64,000 nt of DNA from Polychytrium aggregatum (lineage: Eukaryota; Chytridiomycota; Chytridiomycetes; Polychytriales), in the NCBI RefSeq assembly GCF_025602895.1, contig NW_026516236.1, forward strand, positions 310,001 to 374,000, written 5' to 3'. A program made the translations under genes and the position numbers. Shown piece after piece: positions 33,921 to 46,148 of this stretch. The notes under the pieces were generated by a model. The model had not been told where the DNA came from, did not search any database, and was given only the letters and a program-made list of their open reading frames with translations. How positions within the stretch are numbered: position 1 is the first letter of the stretch; each line of letters starts with the position of its first letter.

Positions 33921-36184
33921 ATGAACGGTGCTATCGACCAAGGGGATTCCTTCACTGAGCACCAAAGTACCGCGACCCACACCATGAGCAATGCATCCGG
34001 AGATCGGGCCGCTGGCGCCCTGGCCGACAACGACGTCGAGCTCCTCATCCAACAGGGCACCGAGGCCTTTGCCAAGCACGAATACGAAAAGGCCGTAGAT
34101 CTGTTTGGAGAAGCCGTGACTGCTCTGTAAGCTCCTCGGTCTCCGACACCATTGCTGCCTCCCTCCTTCTCCCTCTTCACCCCGACTTTGTCTGTCTCGG
34201 GCGATCGGCCCGGGCCAGAATCCTCATTCCGCCCCTGGACCAGCTGCATCTAACCAAGATCTCTGGTCGGGGGCATGAGCCCGATCCAGCAGCTCGATGC
34301 GGGCCGATCGAGTCGGGATCGGTTCTGCGTCTGGTCCGTCGTATCTCCATCTTGCTCAATCGCTTTGCGTCTGCTCACTCTAGGGCGGAGCAGTACGGCG
34401 AAGGCGCTCCCGAGGGCGCTGATGCGCTGTTCCTGTATGGACAGGCTCTCCTCTCCAACGCCCTGTCCAAGACAAACGTCCTCAACGCCGCCTCGAGCAG
34501 CGAGGTCCGTGATGCCGAACTCGGTAAGTACGGAGCTGTGATCATCCCCTCGCACCCGGGCTGGCCTTTGAAGCAGATATCTTTGGATACCGGCGCCCAG
34601 ATCAAGATGACTAACGCAGTGTACCCATCGTCGTCTGTTTGGCGTGGATTATCTATATGGCTTGTCGCTGCTGTGTTCGTTGTCGCTGTCGCTGTTGCTG
34701 TTGCTGCTACTGGCCATGCTCATGGGAACTTCGGGGGGGGGCGATCTCTGACTGCCAAACTGTCTATCGCTGCGGGAATCGTTGACTGGTGCTGCAACAA
34801 TCTGTGGGCGATGCCGGGACCGCTTATGCGCACCGTCTGCTTCCCACCCGGCGATGCTTGCAATCCGCAGAGCTTCCCCAGAAATCCAGCTCGCACTTTG
34901 TGTTTGAGGACGAGGGCTACGAGGACGACTCTGAGGACCCTGCCGAGCAGGCTGAAGGCCAGGAGAACCCAGAAGAGGAGGACGAGGGTGAAGAAGAAGA
35001 CGACATGCAACTGGCCTGGGACATTCTCGAGCTGGCCCGAATCTCATACGAACGGATGGAGGACCCCGAAAAGTGCAAGCCCAAGCTGGCAGCGGTGCAC
35101 ATGGCCCTGGGCGACATCTCGCTGGAGTCAGGTACGGCCAGCTGCCCTGAGCGTCAGGGACCTTCTTGGTTGTTGGTGGTGGTGCTACCGTCGGTGCTGC
35201 CGTCGGTATCGGGCTCCCCAAGAAAACCCAAGCTGGGGGAGACGAAGGGAAGGCAGGGATGTGCTTGGGCCCGGGACCTTCGGCTGCGGAGCCGTCTGGA
35301 GATAAATCGCCCCGGCCCAGCCTGCCCAGAGATGGACCAAGCAGCCGCTCCCGCCTCCCAGTCTGCATTCTCACCCACAGATCTCCATGCCGTCATCTTC
35401 ACTGCTGCATCCGCATCCGCATCCACACCCACACCCACGACCCGCCTGCCACGTTTGTCTGGCAGAGCGTTGGCGGGAGGCCGTCGAAGATTACCTGCTC
35501 AGCGTCAAGCTGAAAGAGTCGTACTTGTCGGACGATAACCGCCAGCTGGCCGAGGTCCACTACAAGCTGGCCCTGGCTCTCGAATACTCGGAGCGGCCGC
35601 AGGATGCCCTTGGACACGTCGAGAAAACCATCCATGTTCTCGAGAAGCGGGTGGCCCTGCTCGAGTCGATCAGCAGCGGCGGCAGCGAGAATGCCAAGGG
35701 CAAGGGCAAGATGAGCAGCGAGCAGCTCGAGGCCGAGAAGGAGCTGCAAGAGATCCGAGGGCTCTATCCCGAGATGAAGGCCAAGGTAAGCGACTGAGGG
35801 TGTGCTTGTCTGCACAAGCACATCCAAGGCATACGGCCGACAGCATGAGCCGTGTGAGATCGCCGCTCACCCGACACCCGTTGCCGTACCCAGCTCGACG
35901 ACCTGCGGCTCCTGGTCTCAGGCAAGCCCTCGATCAACAAAGAGATCCAGACTGCCCTGAAGCAGGCTGTTCAGTCCATAGGCGGCCCCATCGCAGCCGA
36001 GCCGCTCTCGGCGTCCAGGCCCGCTGGCATCGTCCACGACATCTCGTCGCTCGTCAAGAAGAAGGAGACCGCCGATGATGCCTCGAGATCGGCGCGGGTC
36101 GCTGCTGCCGAGATAGACGACGTCAAGAAGAGAAAGGATCCACTCGAGGACGACAGCCAGGCCAAGAAGTTCAGAGCCGAGTAG
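33921..36184 (+). CDS. NASP: NASP/Sim3/Hif1-type histone chaperone
   Basis: TPR-containing histone H3-H4/H1 chaperone of the NASP family. Five exons are proposed, about 33921-34128, 34384-34524, 34865-35133, 35467-35787 and 35894-36184. TPR1 is LIQQGTEAFAKHEYEKAVDLF. TPR2 includes YGEGAPEGADALFLYGQALL. It is interrupted, as in the family, by an acidic stretch (ENPEEEDEGEEEDDMQLAW) before the third repeat, which starts LAWDILELARISYERM. The fourth is the SHNi-TPR (REAVEDYLLSVKLKESYL, AEVHYKLALALEYS). The C-terminus has a coiled-coil segment and a basic KKRKDPLED-like nuclear signal. The interrupted-TPR layout makes the call solid. The start could instead be the in-frame ATG at 33984. Confidence 0.93.
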
Positions 36185-37053
36185 TGGTCTCGGCTGGGGC
36201 CCGAGGCCGGATGGCCGTCGCCTTTCGTCCAAGCCAGTTCCCCTCGGATCAGATCGGCCCTCTGCCTGGCCCGCCGAGCACTCTGATCTCCTTTCCATAC
36301 CGACCATTGCCATAGCACACCGGGCCAATGCACGAAATACAGTTTGTCTTTACTGAGAGGACAGGGAATTGATCGTGTGGCTATTGAGGCTGGCATGGGC
36401 ATTGGTCGTACCCTGGTAGCCGAGAGCTGCTCAAGCACTGTCGCCAGCATCCAGTGGGATCAACGAATATGTCTCGGGATGGTTTTGGGCTCGTTGTCGG
36501 CAGAGCTGCTGGCATGGCTGGCCCAGTTCCCAGTGCGGCCACTTGAGCCTGGTCTGGCCCCAGCGACCGCCAACCCTGGTTCTCCCCCGATCTCATCACC
36601 AAACAGAATTGCTCCGACTGCGACAGCCGCTGCCGCCAACAACACTGCATCATGGAATCTGGGTATGCATGCTGCCATAATAGCACTCCTCTTGTGCTCC
36701 GGGCCATACCCGCCGTCTCCATTGGGTCTGCGCCATCGCATTCTCGACTGATGCCGTTCTGTGATTGTGATCGACATTCGCCATTGGCGATCTCCTGGGC
36801 GCTGCCACACACCTCCCATGGCCATGTCCCTGGGATCAGAAACTGGACTTTGGTAGGCGTCATCGCAGCGCATGCGTAGAGCTGATCCAAGCCTCGAGCA
36901 CAAGCACGCAGAAATCGGATTGCAGCAGCGAGCAAGTGCGCCCGCCTGCACCAGCGAACCTGCCGTCATCAACGGGAGTGTCCGAGCATTGGCAGCAGCG
37001 GCGGCATCAAAACTCACCCCCCCCCGCCCACCTCTACTCTTGCTTCGGCTCAG
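36185..37053. other. Intergenic/5' region of the UCHL5 gene
   Basis: About 870 bp between the NASP stop and the first recognisable UCHL5 exon. It should contain the NASP 3' end and the UCHL5 promoter plus a small first coding exon, which I could not fix. Candidate ATGs at 36652 and 36823/36829 are each followed closely by a possible donor. Nothing else was recognised. Confidence 0.4.
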
Positions 37054-39148
37054 ATTGAAAGCGATCCCGGTGTATTCACAGAGCTGATCGAGGGCTTTGG
37101 CGTGCCGAGTGAGTCGATGATCTGTCCAGCATTCTGCTGCTCCCCTGCCGTGATGCTGCCTACCATCGAACAACCCGTTTTCGCTGCGTTGTTGACCTGT
37201 TCTTCTCACCCTGCAGACTGCCAAGTCGAGGAGATCTTTGATCTGGAGCAGCTGGATGATATCAAGTAGGACATTGAGTCCACGACCGTTCGATGCACTC
37301 GGCCGATCGTCCGAGGATCGGATGGCAGGGACATAGCTTTTCACGCGGGGTGGGGAGGCCAGAAGGAGAGCTTCCATTGATATGTGTGTCTGCCTCGAAT
37401 GTGGGCTCTATCTCGATGCCCCTTCGCTCCAGACCTGTCTATGGGCTCATCTTTCTGTTCAAGTATCAGCGAACACCGCCCACGGGCACTCTCGATCCCT
37501 CCGAGTCGGTGTTTTTCGCTCAGCAGGTGCGTTGTTGCAGTTGGCCGGTCGATACCAGTCCTGCGTTTCACGCAAGGTGCCCCAGTCTGCCCTTCCAGAA
37601 TCTCTCGGCTGAAGGTTTATTTTCGGATCCGTGTGGTGGGTGTACTGTTCGCCCTACTCCCTCCAGGTTATCAACAACGCATGCGCAACGCAAGGTGGGC
37701 AGACCCGATCAACCCAAGCCATGGCTGAATGATCGATGTGGATGCAGTCGTGGGCGATTGCCGGGAAAGCACTTTAGTCGACCGAGATGGGATGGGATGG
37801 GATGGGATGGGATGGGATGGGACGGGTCATCTGAATCTCGGCGGCAATTGCATCCCACCTCCGTCTCTCTTCCAGCCATCCTGTCGATCCTCATGAATAG
37901 TCCCATCGAGCTTGGACCAATGCTCTCCGAGTTCAAGACCTTCACGAGCGAGTTTCCGCCCGATCTCAAGGGATTGGCCATTTCCAACTCGGACCAAATC
38001 CGAACGGTAGGCAGCAAAGCTCCATAAGCGCCGATGGCATGCCTGGTGACCCAATGGACGCAAGACGATCGTCATACCAAAGTACATAGCACATCGACCT
38101 GCCTCGGATGGTGTGTTCACCGTACCCTGTCCTTCTTTGCGGCCGTGACTGCATTTAGGTTCACAACAGCTTTGCTCGGGCCGACCCTTTCATTCTCGAC
38201 CAGTCGCATCAGCAAGACGACGACGAGGATGTTTTCCACTTCATCTCGTATCTGCACATCCACGGCTGTCTCTACGAGCTGGATGGCCTCCAACGTGTGT
38301 ATCTGCGTTTGTATTTCGTAAAAAATGCATTTGCAATTTGCAATTTGTTGCTGTTACTGCCGCATGATTATTATTTTTCTTTCGGATATGCAGTTTGCTC
38401 TCGATCCGCATTGAGGCTTTCCGCCCCCATCATTGATCCTGTTTGCTTGATCTTTGGACAGCCGCGCCGATCAACCATGGACCATGCACCGAAGGAACGT
38501 GGACTGACGCCGGTTCGTCTGAGATGCATCTGCTCACCTGCGAGTGTCTCAGCTGCAAGTTCCCTGGCCAGGAGGAGAGGGGGCTAAATCCTGCTTCGAT
38601 TCCGTCTCTGGTTATTTTGGCCACGGACTGCTGAAACTGCTGATGCTGTGCAGTCAAGCCGATCATCCAGTCGCGCATCGCCCGGTACTCGAGCCAAGAG
38701 ATCCGCTTCAATTTGATGGCCCTCATCAAGTCACGCACCCAGGTCTACCAACAGCAGCTCGAGACGATCCAGGAACAGCTGGACAGTGCCGATGTCGATA
38801 GCGAGGTCAAGGAGCTTCTTGGAGCCGAGAGGCACGACCTGGAAGCTCGCCTGCAGAGCGAGACCGCCAAGGCAAGTGGTTCCTGCGGTTGCCGCCAAGA
38901 ATGGAGATGGGATTCTGCTCTGGCACGGGCCGATTGCTGATGGCCCTGTCGCAAGGCAGCTCACAATTTTTACTCTTTCTACACCGCAACATGGTTCCAC
39001 CGGTGCTCAACAGCGGAGCCGATGGCGAAAGGAGAACGAGCGAAGGCGGTTCAACTATATTGGCTTTACATTTGGGCTGATCGAGGAGCTTGCCAAAAGC
39101 AATCGATTAGGCGAGATTCTCGGCCGCCAAACAAAAGAAGCCATCTGA
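37054..39148 (+). CDS. UCHL5: UCHL5/UCH37 ubiquitin C-terminal hydrolase (start exon not resolved)
   Basis: Proteasome/INO80-associated deubiquitinase of peptidase family C12. Short exons join in frame: [18 protein letters not shown] (37054-37108), [42 protein letters not shown] with the nucleophilic Cys (about 37669-37695), and [20 protein letters not shown]. Then come [45 protein letters not shown] with the catalytic His and Asp, and [16 protein letters not shown]. Last come [19 protein letters not shown] and the C-terminal helical ULD/KEKE-like part ending [11 protein letters not shown]. All active-site residues are present. The intron after SETAK appears to use a GC donor (AAG|GCAAGT at 38872). 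Intron 4 has a TGGGA microsatellite. The N-terminal methionine exon lies upstream and is uncertain. Confidence 0.96.
37786..37820. repeat. 5-bp microsatellite in a UCHL5 intron
   Basis: Seven uninterrupted copies of GATGG/TGGGA, followed by one variant, in the intron before the AILSILMNS exon. Confidence 0.92.
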
Positions 39149-39458
39149 GCGAGCCTCTCCCAACGATAACGAGGGTCGGGGGCCCAGAGGATCGGCGCGA
39201 TGATGGCGACGATGATGGTGAAAGCGATACAGCGGATATGCGATCTGGCGTCTGCGGTTGCGGTTGCGGGCGATATCCAAGATGCCTGTGCTGTTGGACG
39301 ATCGGTCGATATCGATGCCCTCGAGGCGGCTGATGACCTGGATCCACCCGCATTGTCGAAGCTGCCGATGCATCCAATACAGCACTTGCCTTCGATACAC
39401 CAACGATACTTTCATGCTCGCACCCTCGTCTTGCTCGCGGTGTCGACTCAAAGAAGCT

Positions 39459-40657
39459 CTACGCCACCGGGACGATGCGAGCAAAGGTCTTGGTTCCGAG
39501 AAAGCTCAGGATCTCACCGCCGCTGCCTCCGTCGAGCGGGCCCGCAAAGGTGCGGCCGTTCCAGTAGTTCTTCTGGACAAAGGCCGTGCGGATGCTGGCG
39601 TAGCAGATCAAATGGCCGAGCCGCTCGTGCGAATCGTCCACTCGACAGACCAAATGCGCAACGCAGTCAGCGAGAGCTACAAGCGGAGGCATGGTCTCGC
39701 CCGGCTGCTCCTTGGACCGACGAGACTTTCTGGCGACATTGGATACGGGCTGGGCTGGGAGGTCTGCCGAGACAGTGTCGCTGCTGGTCGACCAGGGCCA
39801 GGGCGGCGACGGAGCCCATCCAGGCAGGCAGACCGGCAAGTTCAGGTGGTCGAACTTGTCCACGGCCGATCCAGAGCAGCTGCCGATCTGAACAATCAGA
39901 TCCTCCATGCCGTGGACGGGCACGTTCAGAACTGACACCATGGTTGGGGGATATCAGCACAGGGTCGATCCAGGAGAGATGGTGTTCGGCAATATCGTGA
40001 GTCATGGTGATCTGGACAGATCATGTCGGGCTGCATCGACCTGGCCGGCCAGGGGTAATGTGGCATGGCGGCTTACCGAAATATCCCGAGGCGAGGAGCA
40101 GACTCTTGGAGTGGCGACTCGTCTTGATCGAGCACACAAGGTTTCCCTGGCGATTGCACAACCGACCAACAGCAAGCGGGATCAGCATTCGAGAGCCGAC
40201 ATCTCTGAGCGACGCAACGATGCAAACTCGTGGCCTTTACGTTGTTGTCGATGGGTGTCAGCCACGAGATGGTCATGACGTTCCTCGAAGCAATGGCGGG
40301 GGATTCGATGGCATCCTGTGCCGGGTCGGTGGGCTGGGGGCTGTACGGGACATGGATGGGAGGGTTGTGGTGTTTGACGAGATGGACTTTGCCGTAAGCA
40401 AGTTGCGATGCAGTTCCAGAGGACGACAAGCTGCAACGAACTCGTTCATTTGTCAATGGCACGAAGGGACCCCGACGAGACAGCGGGACTGAGAAGGGAC
40501 GATGTTGCTGCAAGAGACGGGTTCCAGCGACGGACTCACCCGATGTGCGTCGTTGTGAGGAGACAAACGGGGTTGGGATAGAGCAGCCTCGACCGCAGAT
40601 GCGGCTCGACAGCGACAGAGCAGGAGCCCCTGCGATGCAGGAGGCCGTGCTCGGCAT
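39459..40657 (-). CDS. Flavin reductase-like flavoprotein (FMN-binding split barrel)
   Basis: Proposed exons 40657-40241, 40146-40077 and 39931-39459, spliced in phase. The core reads NVMTISWLTPIDNN, then GNLVCSIKTSRHSKSLLLAS, then VLNVPVHGMEDLIVQIG with GSAVDKF, and later ADCVAHLVCRVDDSHE. These follow the fold of flavin-reductase-like proteins (NVMP.SW..P; S.K..R.T; FVVN.P; S...VDKF; L.C.V). The family binds FMN and is used by NAD(P)H:FMN reductases and oxygenase partners; the substrate here is unknown. The first 60 residues are Arg/Ser-rich with few acidic residues and could be a mitochondrial presequence. A Pro/Ser/Arg insert between VDKFDHLNLP and ALADCVAH may hide another intron. It converges with UCHL5. 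Confidence 0.84.
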
Positions 40658-41675
40658 CGGGGCCCTCGCTCCCGTTGCTCATGACAGGGACGATCGGCAA
40701 TGGCGGGCGATCTGTCGCTTTCGCCGGTCAACCCAAAGGGACACGCGGGGCTGGGCGGCAAGGAGCAGGAGAATGCGATGCACGGCCCTTCTGGGCCGAT
40801 TCAGGCCCGGCCGGGGCTGCTGCACTGCTGTTTGCTTGCAGGGATCCGGGCTGATCGCTCGCCAGGCCGGGCTTGGCCGGATGAGGCAGCAGCAATGCAG
40901 GCGAGCGCGGGGTAGATCAGCCGGGGGGAGACGGGACGAGGATCCATGCAGGATCGGAGAGATACTGAGGGAAAGCATCATTCAATGCTGGATGTGGGGG
41001 GGGGGAGTCGACGGGAGGGCAGCAGAGGGAGTGCCGCGGTGATGACTTGATGATGCTCGTCAAATGGTCAAAGGCTGGCTCTGCGAGACTGAGTTGCTCA
41101 TTGTCGATGGCATCTATGACAGCGAGATGCATTGGCGAACAAGCCAACGGGCTCGAGGCAGTGGACGTCGGCTGCTCGGTCGTCGCTGCTGGATAGCGAG
41201 CCGCCGCAGTGCCTGGCTCTCCGACAGATTGGAGAGCGGTTGATCCTGACGCTGATGGGCTCCTTTGGATACTTTTTTTCTCCGGAGGTCTGGCGGCACT
41301 CGGTCAGAATGACGGTCTGCATTGTTCAGACACATGTGATTGATGACAAAAGGATGTGTGATTGGGTACAATTGGATATGGCTGACGACAGCGCTCTTGT
41401 GGGCGGTGCGGCTGCCTCTGTCGATCGGTCGGCCGATTGGCGGGCAGGGAAGGAGGTTGCTCGGGCCAGCACTCGCCGATCGATCAGGCGGTATCGTCAG
41501 CGGCCGCCAGCGACGTCGTCCGGCAACGTCAGCAGAACCCAGATTCCAGCACGGCCAGCCGGCCGCAGCGATGATTCGTGATTGGGGGCGGCACCAGGAG
41601 AATCGGCCGACAGAGCAGGCTCGGGAAGAAGTGCATGCAGATGCGGGACCTGTGGGGTTGCTGGAGATGGAGTAC

Positions 41676-41790
41676 GGGGATATATCATGGGATATAGCGT
41701 GGGATATCAGAGATATCAAGAGATATAGCATGGGATATAACGGGATATAACGGGATATCATGGAATGTAACGGGATATATCATGGGATAT
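41676..41790. repeat. Degenerate GGGATAT tandem repeat
   Basis: About ten imperfect copies of a GGGATAT/AACGGGATATA unit with interspersed ATCATGG. AT-richer than its surroundings. No coding meaning. Confidence 0.85.
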
Positions 41791-42323
41791 CGTGTTGCAG
41801 GGGTCGCTGCATCTCCAACTGAGCCGCTCCACAGAATCTGCATCGCAGGCAACACTCTGCAACCGAGGCCGTCGCCAATCGGTTCCCCGTCGGATCCCCT
41901 GTCCCGGCCGGGTTGCATTGTGTCGCCCTCTCGCCGTCGACACCGCTGCTCGATATCGTTACCAGGTTGCCGATATCGTCACTCTGCTGTCGTTATCGTT
42001 ACTTTGCCGTCGGTATCGTTACTTGGTCGCCGACAGCGCTGCGATGCGACCATCGCCGCCGTAACGACTGGGCGGAACTTGTGCTGTTCTCTCTGCCGCT
42101 GCACCCCGATCCCGTCCATCCGGACCCTCTCGTGTCCCCTGCATTCGTCACTCTTAACCGATCACTCCTCCGCTGCCTCCCATCTCCCCCCCCTTGCGCA
42201 AGTCCCGCTCAGCGTCAGTCTATAAATCGGCTCCCGCCCACCCTGTTTCTGCATCAAAACCATCGTCCCTGCCGTTCGTCGATCGCGCCCCTTTCGACCC
42301 ACTCTTGTGCATTCGCTCGTGGT

Positions 42324-42431
42324 CCTCGATCACATCTCCTCGATCACATCTCCTCAATTGCATCTCCTCAATTGCATCTCCTCAATTTCATCTCCTCAAT
42401 TTCATCTCCTCGATCGCATCTCCTCAATTGC
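42324..42431. repeat. 15-bp minisatellite upstream of the Pro/Ser-rich gene
   Basis: Seven copies of a 15-bp unit (CTCGATCACATCTCC, drifting to CTCAATTGCATCTCC and CTCAATTTCATCTCC), about 400 bp before the proposed start at 42829. Contiguous units with no spacers, so not a CRISPR. Confidence 0.9.
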
Positions 42432-42828
42432 ATCCGCTCGATCAGCCCTTGCATTGTTTCTCGGCGCCTGCTGCACGCACATGTACATCTCGAGCCTCGG
42501 TCTTCTTCAGTAATCGAACTTTCCGCCAATCGGACGGGGCACTGTCGGGATCGCATTGTGGTGGGGCACCTTGCCGGCGCCGTTTCGCTCTTTCTCTGGT
42601 GACCTTCCCGATCTTCTCTTGGCCGCCCTTCTGCCGTGGCATCCTACCGGCCATTGTGGTCCATTCAGAAGGCTGTTTCCATCCAGAGTCTTGATTGCTC
42701 CCCCTCCCAGCTGGCTATTTGATCGTGCCTGTTGGCGCTCCCGCCCCAAGTTGGCTCCGTTCCCACAGCTTCCCAAGCGCACCACTCCCCCTTCCTCTGC
42801 CTGCATACTTTGCCAGACGACTCTGCTA

Positions 42829-45800
42829 TGGCAGATCACAGCTACCCTCGCTCGACTTGGGCCGCATATGGCCCTGACGAATACCAGCTCGCATCGGTAA
42901 GCGGGCCGACTCGTGTCGCTCTGGTCGCTGCGGGATCAGAGATGTGCTCCCAGGACATCGTACAGATACTTACTTCCGCACATCCCATGCTTGTGCACTT
43001 CTATCTGCAGCGAGATCCTCCGAGGCGACAAACAGTGTACATGGATTCGCCCTCGTTTGCACTGTCCTCCAGCGCGGCCTCAAGGCCCACCCACTCGGTC
43101 GACGTAGCCTCGTCCCATCACCGCACGTCCTTCGCTCGCCCCCCGCATCTCGACTGCGATTTCAACTGGGCCGATCGTACCTCTTTGGCCGATCCCGCTG
43201 GGTCGTCGCGGCGGTGCATTACTCCAAATTCGCTGCACGGCAGCTCTCCCGTCTCGGATATCTCGCCCAACATGCCCCAGGCGACGCATTCCGTCCGCTC
43301 TGCAATCAGCAGCACCCGCGCGGCCGAGACATGGCCCTTCCAGGCCCACACTGCAGCGCTCTCGTCCCCGCCGCACCCGTCCCCGGCGCAGCGATCCTTT
43401 GGCTCTGTTGTCGCCGGGTCTCCGTCGCAGTCCCGCTTTGGCACTGGCCTGCCCAGTCCTTCGCGGGCCGGCGCGCTGCAAGGCCCGCCCGCCTCGTCTT
43501 CCTCCCGTCCCGCCCACCCAGCTGCCCCGCCATCTACCTCGTCTTCGGGTCCAAATCACCGAGCCCTGCCGTCGCCCGGTTGTTCGTTGCCCTATACCGA
43601 CTCTGCTGTCCGGGCAGTTCTCGAGCGGGGCCGCTCAAGCGCGCCGGCGCACTCGGCCTATCCAGCCACCGCCGTGGACCCTGCCGCTGCCACCCACTCG
43701 TCTTCGTTCCCCAGCACCATCCCGGCTTACCAGGGCAGTGCTTCGATGCCGTCTCATGTCGCCCGGGCACGGCCGAGTACCGCCGAGGGTCTGCCTCAAA
43801 GCGTGGTGTCGGTTACATCACCGTTGGACACCACTACATCACCGTTGAACACCGCTACATCTGCTACGAGCCGTCGGTCCCCCAACATGAGTTACTCGTC
43901 GTCGGTGCAGCCCGGCTATGTACCCAGATCGGGGTCGTACTTCCAGCCAGGCTACACCTCCGTCAACCCCAACACTTCGTCCGTGCAACTTGCCGTCTCG
44001 ATCCCGAAGCCTGGCTTTCCCCATCCAAAATCCGCCCAGTCCTCCTCCCCGCTCGACGATATCTCTCCGCTCCCAGGGTATCTCTCCTCCAAACCTGGGC
44101 ACTCTTCCCATGCAAATGCCACTCCGTCTCGCTCTGGTCCGTCCCCCAAGGCTGCGCCCACGTCCTCCTTCAATCTCTCGAAGCATATCTCACAGAACGC
44201 ATCTGCCCTCCCTTCGTATCTCCGCCCAAAGAGTGCCCCTTGTGCGATCGCCTCCGGATCACCCCTTTCGACGCCGTCGCCGACGCAACGTCACCCACAT
44301 CCGTCGGATTCTTCACAGCAGCATTCGTCCCCACACCGTGCAGTGGCTCCTGACTCGACCCGCACCTCGTTCTACGAAGTATTCTCAGGCGCATATGCCA
44401 CACCGCCACCACCACCACCACCACCACCACCACCGAGATCCGGCGCCCTCTCCAGTGGCTGGAACGATGCAAGAGTCCGCCCACCATCACCCAGCCGTGC
44501 TGCTGTTCAAACCTCCAGCATCCCATCTGCACACAGCCATCAAGAGCACTCACGCAGCTTGTCTGTATCTACTTCCCCAGCCCGCCAAAGCTACCCCGTT
44601 ACTCTGCGCAATGCGACTGTCTCGGCTGATCCAAGACCAGTGTATTCGAGCTCGACTCCTGTTTCAGCCTCTGGCCCTGAACGCATGTCTTCTGGAATAT
44701 GGCCGCCATCTGCACCGCAGCGGAAAGAACATCCCAACCAACACGTTCATGAACAGCCGCGACAGCCAGAGTACCCAGGGCGATCGCTGCAAGACCAGCC
44801 AAAGCAAACCCGATTTTCCCAACACCAATCCACACCGACACCTCCACAGACGTCGCAGCACCGGCAGCCCCAGGACCAGCAACCCCGACAGCAACAAGAG
44901 TACCCTTACAGGGCACCGTCGCATCGGCAGCTCCCCCAGGCATCTCAGCCATCGCCGTCGCCGCTTCCTTCACAAACCCCACAGTCGCCACAGACCTTCC
45001 AGTATTCGACACCAGCCTATCTCTCAAGCATTGATCCCTCTCGCCCCTCGGCCCTGCTTCGGCAAAAGATTCTGCGGCAGTATCGATCCACCGACACCGC
45101 TCCGGCCTTAGCGTTCCCAGCCCGCCTTGCTGATCCATCGCCGCTGCCTGAGTTTTCAAATGAACGGCGCACTGATGCCCACAGCCCTAGATCACAGCCA
45201 GCCTCGTCAACTTATTCCAATCGACTCGCTACAGCTCCCAAGTCGAGTATACCGAGTCCAAGGAGCCATGCTGCCAAAACCGGTGCTGGTGCGGATCAAG
45301 GATCACCACATGAATCCAAGTCTTGGTACCCTGCACATCTCTCCAGCGGCGGCATGGACAGCGAGCGTCGCATCGAAAATACCGCCACTAGCAGACAATC
45401 CGTCAAGCGGACCATGCTTTCGGATGAGTACCCTGTGGCTCGGCCGGATCGACCATCCATCGCTGCACTCTCACCAAACTCGCGAGAAGGCCGCCTGATC
45501 ACCGATCGTCAACCGGTAGCAACCACCCCCGCTCCGGCGCCGCCACTGCTCCTGGGTCGCAACACCACTTCGGATGACCCTATCCAGTCCCTCGCAAGCG
45601 AGCCGAGTGCTCCTTACTGGACCGATCGCCGCCAATCGCCGATATACATTCACCCGACCCCGGACAGCTCATGCGGTATATCGACCGAGAACCGAGCGGC
45701 TTCTGCTACCAGCGAGGTTATTCATCCGCGAAAGCGCCTCAAGATCGACGACTGCATCAACAAAGAGGACTCGGTGTCGGCGCCGTCGTCGTCAGGCTGC

Positions 45801-45887
45801 GCCTTGGACGAGGACAGCCGCACCGAGAGCGAGTTTGAATGGAGTGCAGCGCATCCGTCACCGCTGCTGAACACGTCCGATAGGTGA
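42829..45887 (+). CDS. Large Pro/Ser-rich disordered protein, unassigned
   Basis: Very long open frame. The start at 42829 (MADHSYPRSTWAAYGPDEY) is chosen because it is followed by a plausible 114-bp in-frame intron (donor GTAAGC at 42897, acceptor CTGCAG ending 43010). The product, roughly 980-1020 aa, is dominated by Ser, Pro, His and Gln, with a polyproline run encoded near 44404-44436 and Gln/Pro tracts near 44830-45000. The C-terminus turns charged with a bipartite-like basic patch (HPRKRLKIDDC) and an acidic end (EDSRTESEFEWS). No domain was recognised. The stop at 45885-45887 overlaps a good splice donor (AG|GTGAGG), so the gene may continue. A link to the TFIIB-like exons downstream cannot be excluded. 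The length of the open frame argues that it is real. Confidence 0.65.
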
Positions 45888-46148
45888 GGCCGCGGGCTGC
45901 AAGGGGTAGCGCACGATCCGTAGAATCTGCTCAATCGGTGCAATCTACTCAATCGGTGCAATGCGCGCAATTGCTGCGACAGTCATGCATGTGCTTGAGG
46001 CCACAGTACTGATATTTCTCGGCTGCCGGTCTGCTTGTGCGTTTCAAGGACCAGCGACTGCTCTCGCACCCGGGAGGACTCGCTTTCGCTGATCGAAAGT
46101 GGGAGCAGGCGCCCGGAAGGGCAAGACGGCGGAAGCAAGGCCTCGGCC

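Larger units (their letters stand above)
40658..42828. other. Long intergenic region rich in simple repeats
   Basis: About 2.2 kb between the divergent flavoprotein (minus) and Pro/Ser-rich gene (plus). No gene could be supported on either strand; open frames such as 41132-41581 and 41114-41761 are compositional. It contains imperfect GGGATAT repeats (41676-41790), GTTATCGTTACT-like repeats around 41955-42040 and a 15-bp minisatellite (42324-42431). The last few hundred bases before 42829 should hold the promoter and leader of the downstream gene. Confidence 0.45.

Noticed and set aside
42324-42431. CRISPR-like array
   Set aside because: Units are contiguous 15-bp tandem repeats with no unique spacers, in a eukaryotic intergenic region.
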